Assembly: GCA_029884335.1 (NCBI GenBank)
Contig: JAOUIA010000013.1
Coordinates: 1-64,000, forward strand
Source of the DNA: Betaproteobacteria bacterium
GTDB lineage: Bacteria; Pseudomonadota; Gammaproteobacteria; Burkholderiales; Casimicrobiaceae
Reading direction: 5' to 3'
Length of the DNA: 64,000 nt
How positions within the stretch are numbered: position 1 is the first letter of the stretch; each line of letters opens with the position of its first letter. Below, in pieces: positions 54,096 to 63,163 of this stretch. The notes under the pieces were generated by a model. It did not search any database and was not told the DNA's origin. It saw only the letters and a program-made list of their open reading frames with translations. A program made the translations under genes and the position numbers.

Positions 54096-55763
54096 ATGAG
54101 CGAAGTCGCGGCGCGCGAAGCGATGGAGTACGACGTGGTGGTCGTGGGCGGCGGGCCCGCGGGCCTCGCGGCGGCGATCCGCCTGAAGCAGCTTGCCGCC
54201 GCGTCCGGGCGCGAGGCGTCGGTCTGCCTGCTCGAGAAGGGTTCGGAGATCGGCGCGCACGTCATCTCCGGCGCGGTGATCGACCCGCGCGGCCTCGGCG
54301 AGCTGTTCCCCGACTGGAAGGAGCGCGGCGCGCCGCTCGACACGCCGGTGCGCGAGGACCGCTTCCTGCTGCTCACCGCCGACAGGGCGTGGCGGATTCC
54401 CAACGGCCTGTTGCCGCCGCTGATGGACAACCACGGCAACTACATCGGAAGCCTCGGCAACCTGTGCCGCTGGCTCGGCGCGCAGGCCGAGTCGCTCGGC
54501 GTCGAGATCTATCCCGGTTTCGCCGCCGCGGAGGTGCTCTACGACGACGATGGCGCGGTGATGGGCGTCGCCACCGGCGACGTCGGCATTGCCCGGGACG
54601 GCGCGCACAAGCCGGGCTTCCAGCGCGGCATGGAGCTGCACGCGAAGTACACGCTGTTTGCCGAGGGGGCGCGCGGATCGCTGTCGCAGCTCGTGATGGC
54701 GAAGTACAACCTGCGCGACGGCGTCGACCCGCAGAAGTACGGCATCGGCATCAAGGAGCTGTGGGAAGTCGCCGCCGGCCGCCACCACCCCGGGCTCGTG
54801 ATCCACAGCCAGGGCTGGCCGCTTGCCAACGACGCCGGCGGCGGCTCGTTCCTCTACCACTACGGCGAGCGCCTCGTATCGGTCGGCTTCGTCGTGCATC
54901 TCAACTACGCGAACCCGCACCTCTCGCCGTTCGACGAGATGCAGCGGTTCAAGACGCACCCTGCGCTTCGCGACACGTTCGCGGGCGGCAAGCGCCTTGC
55001 CTACGGCGCTCGCGCGATCAACGAAGGGGGCCTGCAGTCGGTGCCGAAGCTCGCCTTCCCCGGCGGCGCGCTGTGCGGCTGCTCGGCCGGCTTCGTCAAC
55101 CTGCCGCGCATCAAGGGGAGCCACAACGCGATCAAGACCGGCATGCTCGCCGCCGAGGCCGCGTTCGCGGCGCTGGGCGAGAACCGCGCGCGCGACACGC
55201 TGTCGGCGTACGAGGACGCGTGGCGCGGCTCGTGGGTCTACGAGGACCTCTACAAGGTCCGCAACGTCAAGCCGGGCCTCGACCGCGGGCTGTGGTACGG
55301 CACGCTGCACGGCGGCGCGCACATGTGGCTCAACGACGTCGGCCTGGGCGGGCTGGTGCCGTGGACGCTTCGCCACAAGGGCCCGGACCACGAGACGCTG
55401 AGGCCCGCGTCCGAGATGCCGCGCATCGACTACCCGAAGCCCGACGGCACGCTCACGTTCGACCGCCTCTCGTCGGTGTACCTGTCCAACACGAGCCACG
55501 AGGAGGACCAGCCGGCGCACCTCGCGCTGCGCGACGCCGCGATCCCCGTGGCGGTCAACCTCGCGCGCTACGACGGCCCCGAGTCGCGCTATTGCCCCGC
55601 CGGCGTCTACGAGTTCGTCGACGCCGAGGGCGGCGGCCGGCGGCTGCAGATCAACGCCGCCAATTGCGTGCACTGCAAGACCTGCGACATCAAGGATCCG
55701 AGGCAGAACATCCGCTGGGTCGCGCCGGAGGGCGGCGGGGGGCCGAACTACCCGGGGATGTAG
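54096..55763 (+). CDS. Electron transfer flavoprotein-ubiquinone oxidoreductase (ETF-QO)
   Basis: Takes electrons from reduced ETF and gives them to ubiquinone. The FAD site [21 protein letters not shown] (about 11-31), [39 protein letters not shown], and the C-terminal 4Fe-4S ligands in [10 protein letters not shown] and [12 protein letters not shown] are intact. 555 residues, the standard length. No etfAB gene is in the window. It lies back to back with a second kind of ETF-to-quinone protein. Confidence 0.96.
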   Translation: MSEVAAREAMEYDVVVVGGGPAGLAAAIRLKQLAAASGREASVCLLEKGSEIGAHVISGAVIDPRGLGELFPDWKERGAPLDTPVREDRFLLLTADRAWRIPNGLLPPLMDNHGNYIGSLGNLCRWLGAQAESLGVEIYPGFAAAEVLYDDDGAVMGVATGDVGIARDGAHKPGFQRGMELHAKYTLFAEGARGSLSQLVMAKYNLRDGVDPQKYGIGIKELWEVAAGRHHPGLVIHSQGWPLANDAGGGSFLYHYGERLVSVGFVVHLNYANPHLSPFDEMQRFKTHPALRDTFAGGKRLAYGARAINEGGLQSVPKLAFPGGALCGCSAGFVNLPRIKGSHNAIKTGMLAAEAAFAALGENRARDTLSAYEDAWRGSWVYEDLYKVRNVKPGLDRGLWYGTLHGGAHMWLNDVGLGGLVPWTLRHKGPDHETLRPASEMPRIDYPKPDGTLTFDRLSSVYLSNTSHEEDQPAHLALRDAAIPVAVNLARYDGPESRYCPAGVYEFVDAEGGGRRLQINAANCVHCKTCDIKDPRQNIRWVAPEGGGGPNYPGM

Positions 55764-56006
55764 CGCGAAGCGCGGCAGCGCCCGCGATCCGGCGCGCCGC
55801 GCGGCACGCCGCGCGCGAATTCGCGGACTGCGCTTGCCGTCCGTCCCTCCCCGGCCTGGCGCCGCCTTGACGTGCGTCAGCCCCGCGCCGGGCCCGCGCG
55901 CCGACAATGATCGGGCGACCGCGCCGGGCCACGCGGAACGCGCGTTGCTTGGGTGCCGGCCGCCGCAGGGGCGCCCGCCGGCCCGAAACGCCGCCGGGGA
56001 TCGCAC

Positions 56007-58784
56007 ATGCCGCCCGCCCAACCGACCGCGCGCCGTCCGGCGCCGCGTCGCGCCCGCCGTTCCGTAGCGAGGTCCAGGGCCGTCGTCCCGACCCGCTGGG
56101 TGTGGCGCTTCGACCAGGGCGACGCCTCGATGAAGGCGCTGCTCGGCGGCAAGGGCGCCAACCTCGCCGAGATGACTCGGCTGGGCCTGCCGGTGCCGCC
56201 GGGGTTCGTCGTCACCACGCGGGCGTGCAACGCGACGCTCGCAGGCAGCGCGTTCCCCCCGGGCCTCTGGGACCAGGTGCTGACCGCGCTGGCGCGGCTC
56301 GAGAAGTCCACGGGCAAGCGCTTCGGCGACGCGGCCAATCCGCTGCTCGTCTCGTGCCGATCGGGCGCGCGCTTCTCGATGCCGGGCATGATGGACACTG
56401 TGCTCAACATCGGGCTCAACGACGCCGTCGTCGAGGGGCTGGCCACGCTCTCCGGCGACCGCCGCTTCGCCTTCGACGCCTATCGCCGGCTGGTGCAGAT
56501 GTTCGCGACCGTCGTGCTGGGCGTGGAGGACGAGCCGTTCGAGGACGTGCTCGCGCGCCATCGCGCGGCGCGCGGCGTGGCCAACGACGCCGACCTCGCG
56601 GCCGAGGACCTCGCGGCGATCGTCGCCGAGTTCAAGGCGATCGTCGAGCGCCACGCGAAGCGCCCCTTCCCCACCGAACCCGTCGAGCAGCTCCACCTGG
56701 CGATCGGCGCGGTGTTCCGGTCCTGGAACGGCAAGCGCGCGATCGACTACCGCAACGCCGCAGGCATCCCGCACGACCTCGGCACCGCGGTCAACATCCA
56801 GGCGATGGTGTTCGGCAACCTCGGCGAGGGCTCGGCGACCGGCGTGGTCACCACGCGCAACGTCACCACCGGCGAGCGCGAGATCGAGGGCGACTGGCTG
56901 GCCAACGCGCAGGGCGAGGACGTCGTCGCCGGCACCCGGGCGACGAACCGCATCGCGACGCTCGCCTTGGCGATGCCGCGCGTGTGGCGCGAGTTCACGC
57001 GCGCGCTGGCGCTGCTCGAGCGCCACTGCCGCGACGTGCAGGACGTCGAGTTCACGGTCGAGCGCGGCAGGCTCTGGATCCTGCAGACGCGCGACGCCAA
57101 GCGCACGGCACAGGCCGCGGTGCGCATCGCCGTCGACCTCGTCCGCGAGCGGCGCATCAAGCGCAGCGAGGCGGTGCGGCGCGTGCGCCCCGAGCACGTG
57201 GACTACTTCCTGCACCCGCAGTTCGACGCCGCGCAGAGGAAAGCGGCGAAGGCGCGCGGCGACCTGATCGCGACCGGCCTCAACGTGTCCCCGGGCGCGG
57301 CCTCCGGCGTGCTGGCGTTCGACGCCGACACGGCCGAGCGCTGGGGCCGCGACGAGAAGCGCGCGGTGATCATGGTGCGCGCCGAGACCAAGCCCGACGA
57401 CGTGCACGGGATGCTCGCGGCGAAAGGCATCCTCACCTCGCGCGGCGGCCGCACGAGTCACGCGGCGCTGGTCGCGCGGCAGTTCGGCAAGCCGGCGGTG
57501 GTCGGCGCCGCGGAGATCGAGGTCGACCTCGCGGCGCGTCGCTTCGCCGTCGGCGGCCGGACGTTTGCCGAGGGCGACTCGATTTCGATCGACGGCACCA
57601 CGGGCGAGGTGTTCGCCGGCGCACTGCCGACGGTGGTCCCCGGCTTCGACGACCCGGCGCTGCTCGAGCTGCTGGGCTGGGCGGACCGCATCCGCAAGCT
57701 CGGCGTGTGGGCGAACGCCGACTACCCGCGCGACGCCGAGCGCGCGCGTGCCTACGGCGCCGAAGGACTGGGGCTGGTGCGCACCGAGCACATGTTCTTC
57801 GAGACCGAGCGCCTGCCGATCGTGCAGCGCATGATCCTCGCGCAGGACGACGCCGAGCGCGACGCGGCGCTCGCCGGGCTCCTGCCGATCCAGCGCGGCG
57901 ACTTCGTCGGCCTGTTCCGCGCGATGGACGGCCTGCCGGTCACCATCCGGCTGATCGATCCGCCGCTGCACGAGTTCCTGCCCTCGCACGACGAGCTGCT
58001 GCACGACGTCACCGAGCTGGAGACCCGGCAGGCCTGCGCCGCCGTCGACCTGGCCGCCGGGGCGGACCCGCTGGGGCTCGCCGGCACGCTGGCGAGCAAG
58101 CGGCGCCTGCTCGCCGCCGTCGAGTCGATGCGCGAGGCGAACCCGATGCTGGGCCTGCGCGGCGTGCGGCTGGGCATCCACCTGCCCGCGCTGGTGCGCA
58201 TGCAGATGCGGGCGATCATCGAGGCGGCGTGCATCTGCGCGCGCGAGGGCGTGGTCGTCAAGCCGAAGATCATGATCCCGCTGATCGCCCACAACAACGA
58301 GCTCATCGTCGAGCGCAGCATCCTCCACGCCGAGGCGCGCAAGGTGATGAAGGAACAGGGCCGGCGCGTCGCCTACAAGTTCGGCACGATGATCGAGACC
58401 CCGCGCGCGGCGATCACCGCGCACGAGATCGCGCAGCAGGCCGAGTTCTTCTCCTTCGGCACCAACGACCTCACACAGACGACGTTCGGCATCTCGCGCG
58501 ACGACGCCGAGACGGGCTTCCTGCAGGAGTACCTCGACAGGCGCATCCTGCCGGACAACCCGTTCGCCACGCTCGACCTGACCGGCGTCGGCCGGCTGAT
58601 GCAGATGGCGGTCGAACTCGGCCGCGGCACGCGCCCCGACCTCGACGTGGGGATCTGCGGCGAGCACGGCGGCGACCCACGCACGATCGCGTTCTGCCAC
58701 GCGATCGGCCTCGACTACGTCAGCTGCTCGCCGTACCGCGTGCCGGTCGCGCGCCTCGCCGCCGCGCACGCTGCATTGACGTAG
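56007..58784 (+). CDS. ppdK: Pyruvate, phosphate dikinase
   Basis: Interconverts pyruvate, ATP and phosphate with phosphoenolpyruvate, AMP and pyrophosphate. Domain order: ATP-grasp N-domain (FDQGDASMKALLGGKGANLAEM...), His domain (ILTSRGGRTSHAALVARQFGKPAVVG, catalytic His), and the TIM-barrel PEP domain ending FFSFGTNDLTQTTFGISRDDAE and CGEHGG (proton-donating Cys). 925 residues from ATG 56007; the ORF track starts 18 codons earlier. The first 40 or so residues are Pro/Arg/Ala-rich and may not all be translated. The SRGGRTSHAA block differs from the common SRGGMTSHAA. Confidence 0.94.
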   Translation: MPPAQPTARRPAPRRARRSVARSRAVVPTRWVWRFDQGDASMKALLGGKGANLAEMTRLGLPVPPGFVVTTRACNATLAGSAFPPGLWDQVLTALARLEKSTGKRFGDAANPLLVSCRSGARFSMPGMMDTVLNIGLNDAVVEGLATLSGDRRFAFDAYRRLVQMFATVVLGVEDEPFEDVLARHRAARGVANDADLAAEDLAAIVAEFKAIVERHAKRPFPTEPVEQLHLAIGAVFRSWNGKRAIDYRNAAGIPHDLGTAVNIQAMVFGNLGEGSATGVVTTRNVTTGEREIEGDWLANAQGEDVVAGTRATNRIATLALAMPRVWREFTRALALLERHCRDVQDVEFTVERGRLWILQTRDAKRTAQAAVRIAVDLVRERRIKRSEAVRRVRPEHVDYFLHPQFDAAQRKAAKARGDLIATGLNVSPGAASGVLAFDADTAERWGRDEKRAVIMVRAETKPDDVHGMLAAKGILTSRGGRTSHAALVARQFGKPAVVGAAEIEVDLAARRFAVGGRTFAEGDSISIDGTTGEVFAGALPTVVPGFDDPALLELLGWADRIRKLGVWANADYPRDAERARAYGAEGLGLVRTEHMFFETERLPIVQRMILAQDDAERDAALAGLLPIQRGDFVGLFRAMDGLPVTIRLIDPPLHEFLPSHDELLHDVTELETRQACAAVDLAAGADPLGLAGTLASKRRLLAAVESMREANPMLGLRGVRLGIHLPALVRMQMRAIIEAACICAREGVVVKPKIMIPLIAHNNELIVERSILHAEARKVMKEQGRRVAYKFGTMIETPRAAITAHEIAQQAEFFSFGTNDLTQTTFGISRDDAETGFLQEYLDRRILPDNPFATLDLTGVGRLMQMAVELGRGTRPDLDVGICGEHGGDPRTIAFCHAIGLDYVSCSPYRVPVARLAAAHAALT

Positions 58785-58818
58785 GGCCTGTTCAACCTAC
58801 GGTGGCGCATCGCGGGCA

Positions 58819-59769
58819 TCAGGCTCGTTCCCGCGCCGCGCCCGCGCCGCCGAGCCAGGCCGCGCCGCGCACGCCGCTCGAGTCGCCGTGCGCGTTGCGC
58901 GCAAGGCGCGTGTCGACGCGGTCGGAGAACACGTGCGGACCCCAGAGCCGCGGCACCTCGCGGTACAGCCGCGCGACGTTCGACATGCCGCCGCCCAGCA
59001 CGATCACGTCGGGGTCGACGACGTTGATCACGTGCGCGAGCGCGCGCGCGAGGCGCTCCTCGTAGCGCGCCAGCGCGGCCAGCGCGTGCGCATCGCCCGC
59101 CTCCGCGGCCGCGACGACCGCCCCGGCGTCGCGCGGCCCGTCCGTGCCGTCCGCGTGCTCGCGCGCGAAGGCGGGGCCCGAGAGCCACGCCTCGATGCAG
59201 CCGCGCCGCCCGCAGTAGCACGGCGGACCGGGGCGCTCGTCGTCGCGCGGCGAGGGCAGCGGGTTGTGGCCCCACTCGCCGGCGATGCCGTTGGGACCTT
59301 CGAGGACGCGCCCGTGCACGACCCAGCCGCCGCCGACGCCGGTGCCCAGGATGACGCCGAACACGACACCGGCGCCCTGGCCTGCGCCGTCGACCGCCTC
59401 GGAAAGCGCGAAGCAGTTGGCGTCGTTGGCGACCGCCACAGCCCGCCCGAGGCGTGCCTCCAGGTCCTCGACGATCGGACGCCCGTTGAGGCAGGTCGAG
59501 TTCGAGTTGCGCAGGCGCCCCGTCGCCCGCGACAGCGATCCGGGCGTGCCGACGCCCACGCTCGCCGCTCCCCACGCCACGCCGAGCGAAGCTTCCGTCT
59601 CCCGCACGAGGGCCGCGACCGCCGCCAGCGTCGCCGGGTAGTCGTCGCGGGGTGTCGGTACCCGCCGGCGCAGCAGCTCGCGGCCCGCCGGATCGAGCGC
59701 GGCGATCTCGATCTTCGAGCCGCCGAGGTCGACGCCGATCCGCGGCAAGGAGGCGTCAGCCCGCGGCAT
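58819..59769 (-). CDS. ROK family sugar kinase
   Basis: Phosphorylates a hexose such as glucose, fructose or N-acetylglucosamine; the substrate is not determined. The phosphate-binding DLGGSKIEIAALD, the sugar-binding NDANCFALSEA, GVILGTGVGGGWVVHGRVLEGPNGIAGEWGH, and the zinc motif CYCGRRGCIEAWLSG are intact. 316 residues. Its start overlaps the end of the potassium channel gene by 14 bases, so it is the third gene of that unit. Confidence 0.93.
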   Translation of the reverse strand: MPRADASLPRIGVDLGGSKIEIAALDPAGRELLRRRVPTPRDDYPATLAAVAALVRETEASLGVAWGAASVGVGTPGSLSRATGRLRNSNSTCLNGRPIVEDLEARLGRAVAVANDANCFALSEAVDGAGQGAGVVFGVILGTGVGGGWVVHGRVLEGPNGIAGEWGHNPLPSPRDDERPGPPCYCGRRGCIEAWLSGPAFAREHADGTDGPRDAGAVVAAAEAGDAHALAALARYEERLARALAHVINVVDPDVIVLGGGMSNVARLYREVPRLWGPHVFSDRVDTRLARNAHGDSSGVRGAAWLGGAGAARERA

Positions 59770-61567
59770 CCTGCGCTTCGCGGTTGCGCGCCATGCGACG
59801 CCACAGCCAGCCCGCGGGGCGATCCACGCCGAGCAGCGCGTGGTCCCGCGGCGACTCCGCGGCGAGTATTGCGGTGATCGCGCGCCGGCCCTCGCCCTGG
59901 CCCGCGAGCAGCAGTTCGTCGCCGGGGACGAGGTCGACGAAGTCGCCGGGCAGCAGCACCGCCTCGCCCGCTCGCACGCGCATCAGCACCACGACCGGCA
60001 GCCTCGCGTGGTGCCGCGACCGCCCGCCGAGCAGCGCGCCGACCGACAACGAGCGGCCTTCGGCAAACCACGCCGCCAGCGCCGGCGCGGTCGCCTTGTC
60101 GAGGCGGGCGCTCCAGAGGAGCGGCAGCCGGTCGCCGCTGACGTGCTGCAGCCGCGCGAGCAGGTCCTCCGCCCAGGCCTCGTCCTGCGTCCGCACGAGC
60201 CCGAGGAAGCGGTAGAGCGCCGGATTGGTGAGGTCGGAGAAGATCTCGCGCGCGACGACCTCGGCGGGGATGAGCGCGAAGTCGAGGCCGATCGAGCGGA
60301 ACAGCCTCCGGCTGGAGCGCTCGTTCTGGCGCGCAATGAGGTAGAGCTCCCTGTTCGCGGCGCGCGCCGCGGCGATCATCGACAGGTTGGACGTGTCGTT
60401 GTCCGTCGCCGCGATGAGTCCGACGGCCGTCTCCAGCCGCGCCCTGGCGAGCACCTCCCTCTCGGTGCCGCTGCCGACGATGATCCCCGGGTCGTCGGCC
60501 GCGCCGGCGCCCGGCTCGATCACCGTCACCTCCATGCCCTCGGCGCGCAGGTCGGCGGCGACGTGCCGGCCGAAACGGCCGTGACCGCAGACGACCCATC
60601 GCCCCCGAGGCGCGTCGCGCAGCCGCGGCAGCGTCGATCCGGGCGGGCCGGTCATCCACTCGATGAGGCGGAACGCCTCGGGCGCGCGCAGGCCGGAGCG
60701 GAGATAGTCGCCGAAGCGGTCGAACGGGTCGATCACCGTGGGTTTGCCGAACAGCTGCATGCGGTCGCGCACCGACGCCGACAGGGATTGCGCAAACACG
60801 CGGACGTCGGGACGCAGCAGCGCCGCGGCCATCGCCACCGCGAGGTTCGCCTCGTCGTCGTCGGTCAGCGCGAGCACCGCGGCGCACATCGGGTGCACGA
60901 GGCCCGCCATGAGGAGACTGTCGGGGTCGCGCGCGTCGGCAGCGAGCGCGGGTGCGGCCAGCGCAAGAGGCGCGAGCTCGAGGTCGTCGACGCGTTCCTG
61001 CGCGACGTCGACCACGACGGAGCGACGGCCGAGGAGGTCGAGCCAGTAGACCAGGCGGCGGCCGGCCTGCCCGTAGCCGGCGACCAGCACGAACGGCTCG
61101 CGCAGCGACCGCACGCGCCGCGCGAAGCGGATCGTCGCCAGCGCGCGGCGGAATCCCCGGTCCTGCAGCAGCGCGAACAGCGTCCCGATCGCCCACGCCC
61201 AGCCGACGACGGTGAGGTAGATCGAGAACGTCACCCACATGCGCTGGGCGTCGGTGAAGGCGTGCGGCAGCTCGCCGAAGCCGATCGTCGTCGCCGTGTA
61301 GCTCATGAAGTAGAACGCGTGGAAGAACCCCATGCGCCACGGCCGGCCGTCGCCGTCCACGCCGGGGATCAGCGTGAGGCCGAGCACGCTCACCGCGTAG
61401 ATGACTATCAGCGCGATCAGCGGCGCGCGCATGCGCCGCAGCACGAGGAACAGCCCGCTCTCGCGCGCCGCGGGGGCGAGCCGCGCGTGGCGCTCGCGCC
61501 GCCGCGCGGACTCGCGGCCGTTGCCGCGCTGCAGCCGCTGCCAGAAACCGGCGAGCAGGCTGGCCAT
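59756..61567 (-). CDS. Potassium channel with two RCK/TrkA-N domains
   Basis: Membrane channel subunit of 603 residues. Two helices (about 48-68 and 111-132) flank a pore loop with the selectivity filter TATTIGFGEL (Thr94-Gly98, TIGFG instead of the more common TVGYG). Two Rossmann nucleotide-binding domains follow, starting at VLVAGYGQAGRRLVYWLDL (about 160) and WVVCGHGRFGRHVAADL (about 345), each continuing to an Asp or Glu that binds nucleotide. Such channels are gated by nucleotides or Ca2+; the ligand here is unknown. DUF6394-like gene is immediately upstream with a 4-base gap. Confidence 0.92.
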   Translation of the reverse strand: MASLLAGFWQRLQRGNGRESARRRERHARLAPAARESGLFLVLRRMRAPLIALIVIYAVSVLGLTLIPGVDGDGRPWRMGFFHAFYFMSYTATTIGFGELPHAFTDAQRMWVTFSIYLTVVGWAWAIGTLFALLQDRGFRRALATIRFARRVRSLREPFVLVAGYGQAGRRLVYWLDLLGRRSVVVDVAQERVDDLELAPLALAAPALAADARDPDSLLMAGLVHPMCAAVLALTDDDEANLAVAMAAALLRPDVRVFAQSLSASVRDRMQLFGKPTVIDPFDRFGDYLRSGLRAPEAFRLIEWMTGPPGSTLPRLRDAPRGRWVVCGHGRFGRHVAADLRAEGMEVTVIEPGAGAADDPGIIVGSGTEREVLARARLETAVGLIAATDNDTSNLSMIAAARAANRELYLIARQNERSSRRLFRSIGLDFALIPAEVVAREIFSDLTNPALYRFLGLVRTQDEAWAEDLLARLQHVSGDRLPLLWSARLDKATAPALAAWFAEGRSLSVGALLGGRSRHHARLPVVVLMRVRAGEAVLLPGDFVDLVPGDELLLAGQGEGRRAITAILAAESPRDHALLGVDRPAGWLWRRMARNREAQDAAG

Positions 61568-61571
61568 GGCG

Positions 61572-61958
61572 TCAGCGGCGGTGGAAGGAGACCGTCTCGG
61601 CGACCAGCAGCACGACGGAGACCACGTTGGCGAACAGGGCGCCTGCGGCCAGCGACACGATGCTGGACATGAGGTGCGGCGTCATCCCCGAGACGGAGGC
61701 GTTGGCCGCGTAGGCCCACACGACCGCGGCCGCGATCAGCTGCAGGTCGGCCACGAGGCTCGTGGCGAGGTGGACGGCCCCGATCTGCGTGCGGTCGCCG
61801 AACTTGAGGACCGTCGCGATCAGGCTCACGACGACGGCGGCGAACAGCTCGAACTCGTTGTGGTGCTCCGGATTGTCGATATCGCCGATGACGAAGCCGA
61901 AGTTCAGCGTCGCAGCCAGCAGGATGAAGAAGCCGAATACCACCTTTTCCAGGTTCAT
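61572..61958 (-). CDS. DUF6394-type small membrane protein
   Basis: 128 residues with three to four hydrophobic segments. The conserved stretch GFVIGDIDNPEHHNEFELFAAVVVSLIATVLKFGDRTQIGAVHLATSLVADLQLIAAA is what I recognise as the DUF6394 family; its function is not established. It is the first gene of the unit with the potassium channel and ROK kinase. A TACAAT hexamer (61996-61991, minus) lies 33 bases upstream. Confidence 0.82.
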   Translation of the reverse strand: MNLEKVVFGFFILLAATLNFGFVIGDIDNPEHHNEFELFAAVVVSLIATVLKFGDRTQIGAVHLATSLVADLQLIAAAVVWAYAANASVSGMTPHLMSSIVSLAAGALFANVVSVVLLVAETVSFHRR

Positions 61959-62111
61959 GCGCTCGCTCCCCTCGAGGGCCGGATGCGCCGATTGTACGAG
62001 AGACCAGCTCGCGCGGTTGACGCCCCGCCCCGCGGGCGTGGATCATGGCAGGATCATCGATCCCGCCGGAGGCGGCGACGTCCGCCCCTCCGGCACCCAC
62101 GAGGCCACGCC

Positions 62112-63146
62112 ATGCCGTCCGCGCCCATCAGCGTCCGCCGCGCGCTCTTCGCCGCGCTCATCGCCGCCGCCGCACCGGCCGCGCTCGCCCAGAACCAGCT
62201 CAACGTCATCTGCCCGGTGCAGGCGGAGTGGTGCAACCTCGCCGCCGTCGAGTTCGAGAAGGAGACCGGGATCAAGGTGGCGATGACGCTCAAGGGCTCC
62301 GGCGAGTCGTTCGCGCAGATCTCCGCCGAGAAGGCGAACCCGAAGCTCGACGTGTGGTTCGGCGGCACCGGCGACCCGCACCTGCAGGCCGCGGAGCTCG
62401 GGCTGCTCGAGGAGTACCGCTCGCCGCTGCTCCCCCAGCTGCACCCGTGGGCGCAGCGGCAGGCCGAGCAGTCGAAGTACCGCACCGTCGGCATGTACCT
62501 CGGGGTGCTCGGCATCGGCTACAACACCGAGCTGCTGGCGAAGAAGAAGCTCGCTCCGCCGGCCTGCTGGCGCGACCTCGTCCGGCCCGAGTACAAGGGC
62601 GAGGTGCAGATGGCCAACCCGAACGCGTCGGGCACCGCCTACACCGCGATCGCCACGCTCGTGCAGGTGTTCGGCGAGGAGGAAGCCTTCAAGTACCTGA
62701 AGGCGCTGCACATGAACATCAACCAGTACCCGCGCTCGGGGGTCGCCCCGGTGAAGGCGGCGGCGCGCGGCGAGACGCTGGCCTCCGTCTCGTTCGTCCA
62801 CGACGTGGTGACCGAAGCGCAGGCCAGCTTCCCGGTGCGCGGCAGCGCACCCTGCGAGGGCACCGGCTACGAGATCGGTTCGCTCTCGATCGTGAAGGGC
62901 GCGCGCAACCTCGACAACGCGAAGCGCTTCGTCGACTGGGCGCTGACCGCGAAGGCGCAGGCGCTCGGCGCGCAGGCGAAGCAGTACCAGGTGCCGTCGA
63001 ACGCGTCGGCGCCGGTGTCGCCGCTCGCGCCCAAGCCCGCGGAGATGAAGCTCATCAACTACGACGCCGCGAAGTACGGGAGCTCCGCCGAGCGCAAGCG
63101 CCTGCTCGAGCGCTGGGACCGCGAGATCGGCAGCATCGCCAAGTGA
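62112..63146 (+). CDS. Iron(III)-type ABC transporter substrate-binding protein
   Basis: Periplasmic binding protein of the FbpA/FutA-like group. Signal peptide MPSAPISVRRALFAALIAAAAPAALAQ, then NQLNVICPVQAEWCNLAAVEFEKETGIKV, with a paired-Cys segment (CPVQAEWC), and LGIGYNTELLAKKKLAPPACWRDL. The start at 62112 gives 344 residues; upstream sequence in the ORF is a shadow of the DUF6394 gene. The ligand may be iron or a phosphonate-type compound, as in related proteins. The following gene is a paralog 17 bases downstream. Confidence 0.9.
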   Translation: MPSAPISVRRALFAALIAAAAPAALAQNQLNVICPVQAEWCNLAAVEFEKETGIKVAMTLKGSGESFAQISAEKANPKLDVWFGGTGDPHLQAAELGLLEEYRSPLLPQLHPWAQRQAEQSKYRTVGMYLGVLGIGYNTELLAKKKLAPPACWRDLVRPEYKGEVQMANPNASGTAYTAIATLVQVFGEEEAFKYLKALHMNINQYPRSGVAPVKAAARGETLASVSFVHDVVTEAQASFPVRGSAPCEGTGYEIGSLSIVKGARNLDNAKRFVDWALTAKAQALGAQAKQYQVPSNASAPVSPLAPKPAEMKLINYDAAKYGSSAERKRLLERWDREIGSIAK

Positions 63147-63163
63147 CGACGAAAGGGACGTCC

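Noticed and set aside
54021-58769. 1582-residue open frame antisense to ETF-QO and ppdK
   Set aside because: Composition is Arg/Ala/His/Val-rich with no domain features; the opposite strand holds two intact, well-known enzymes. Long antisense frames are expected in very GC-rich DNA.
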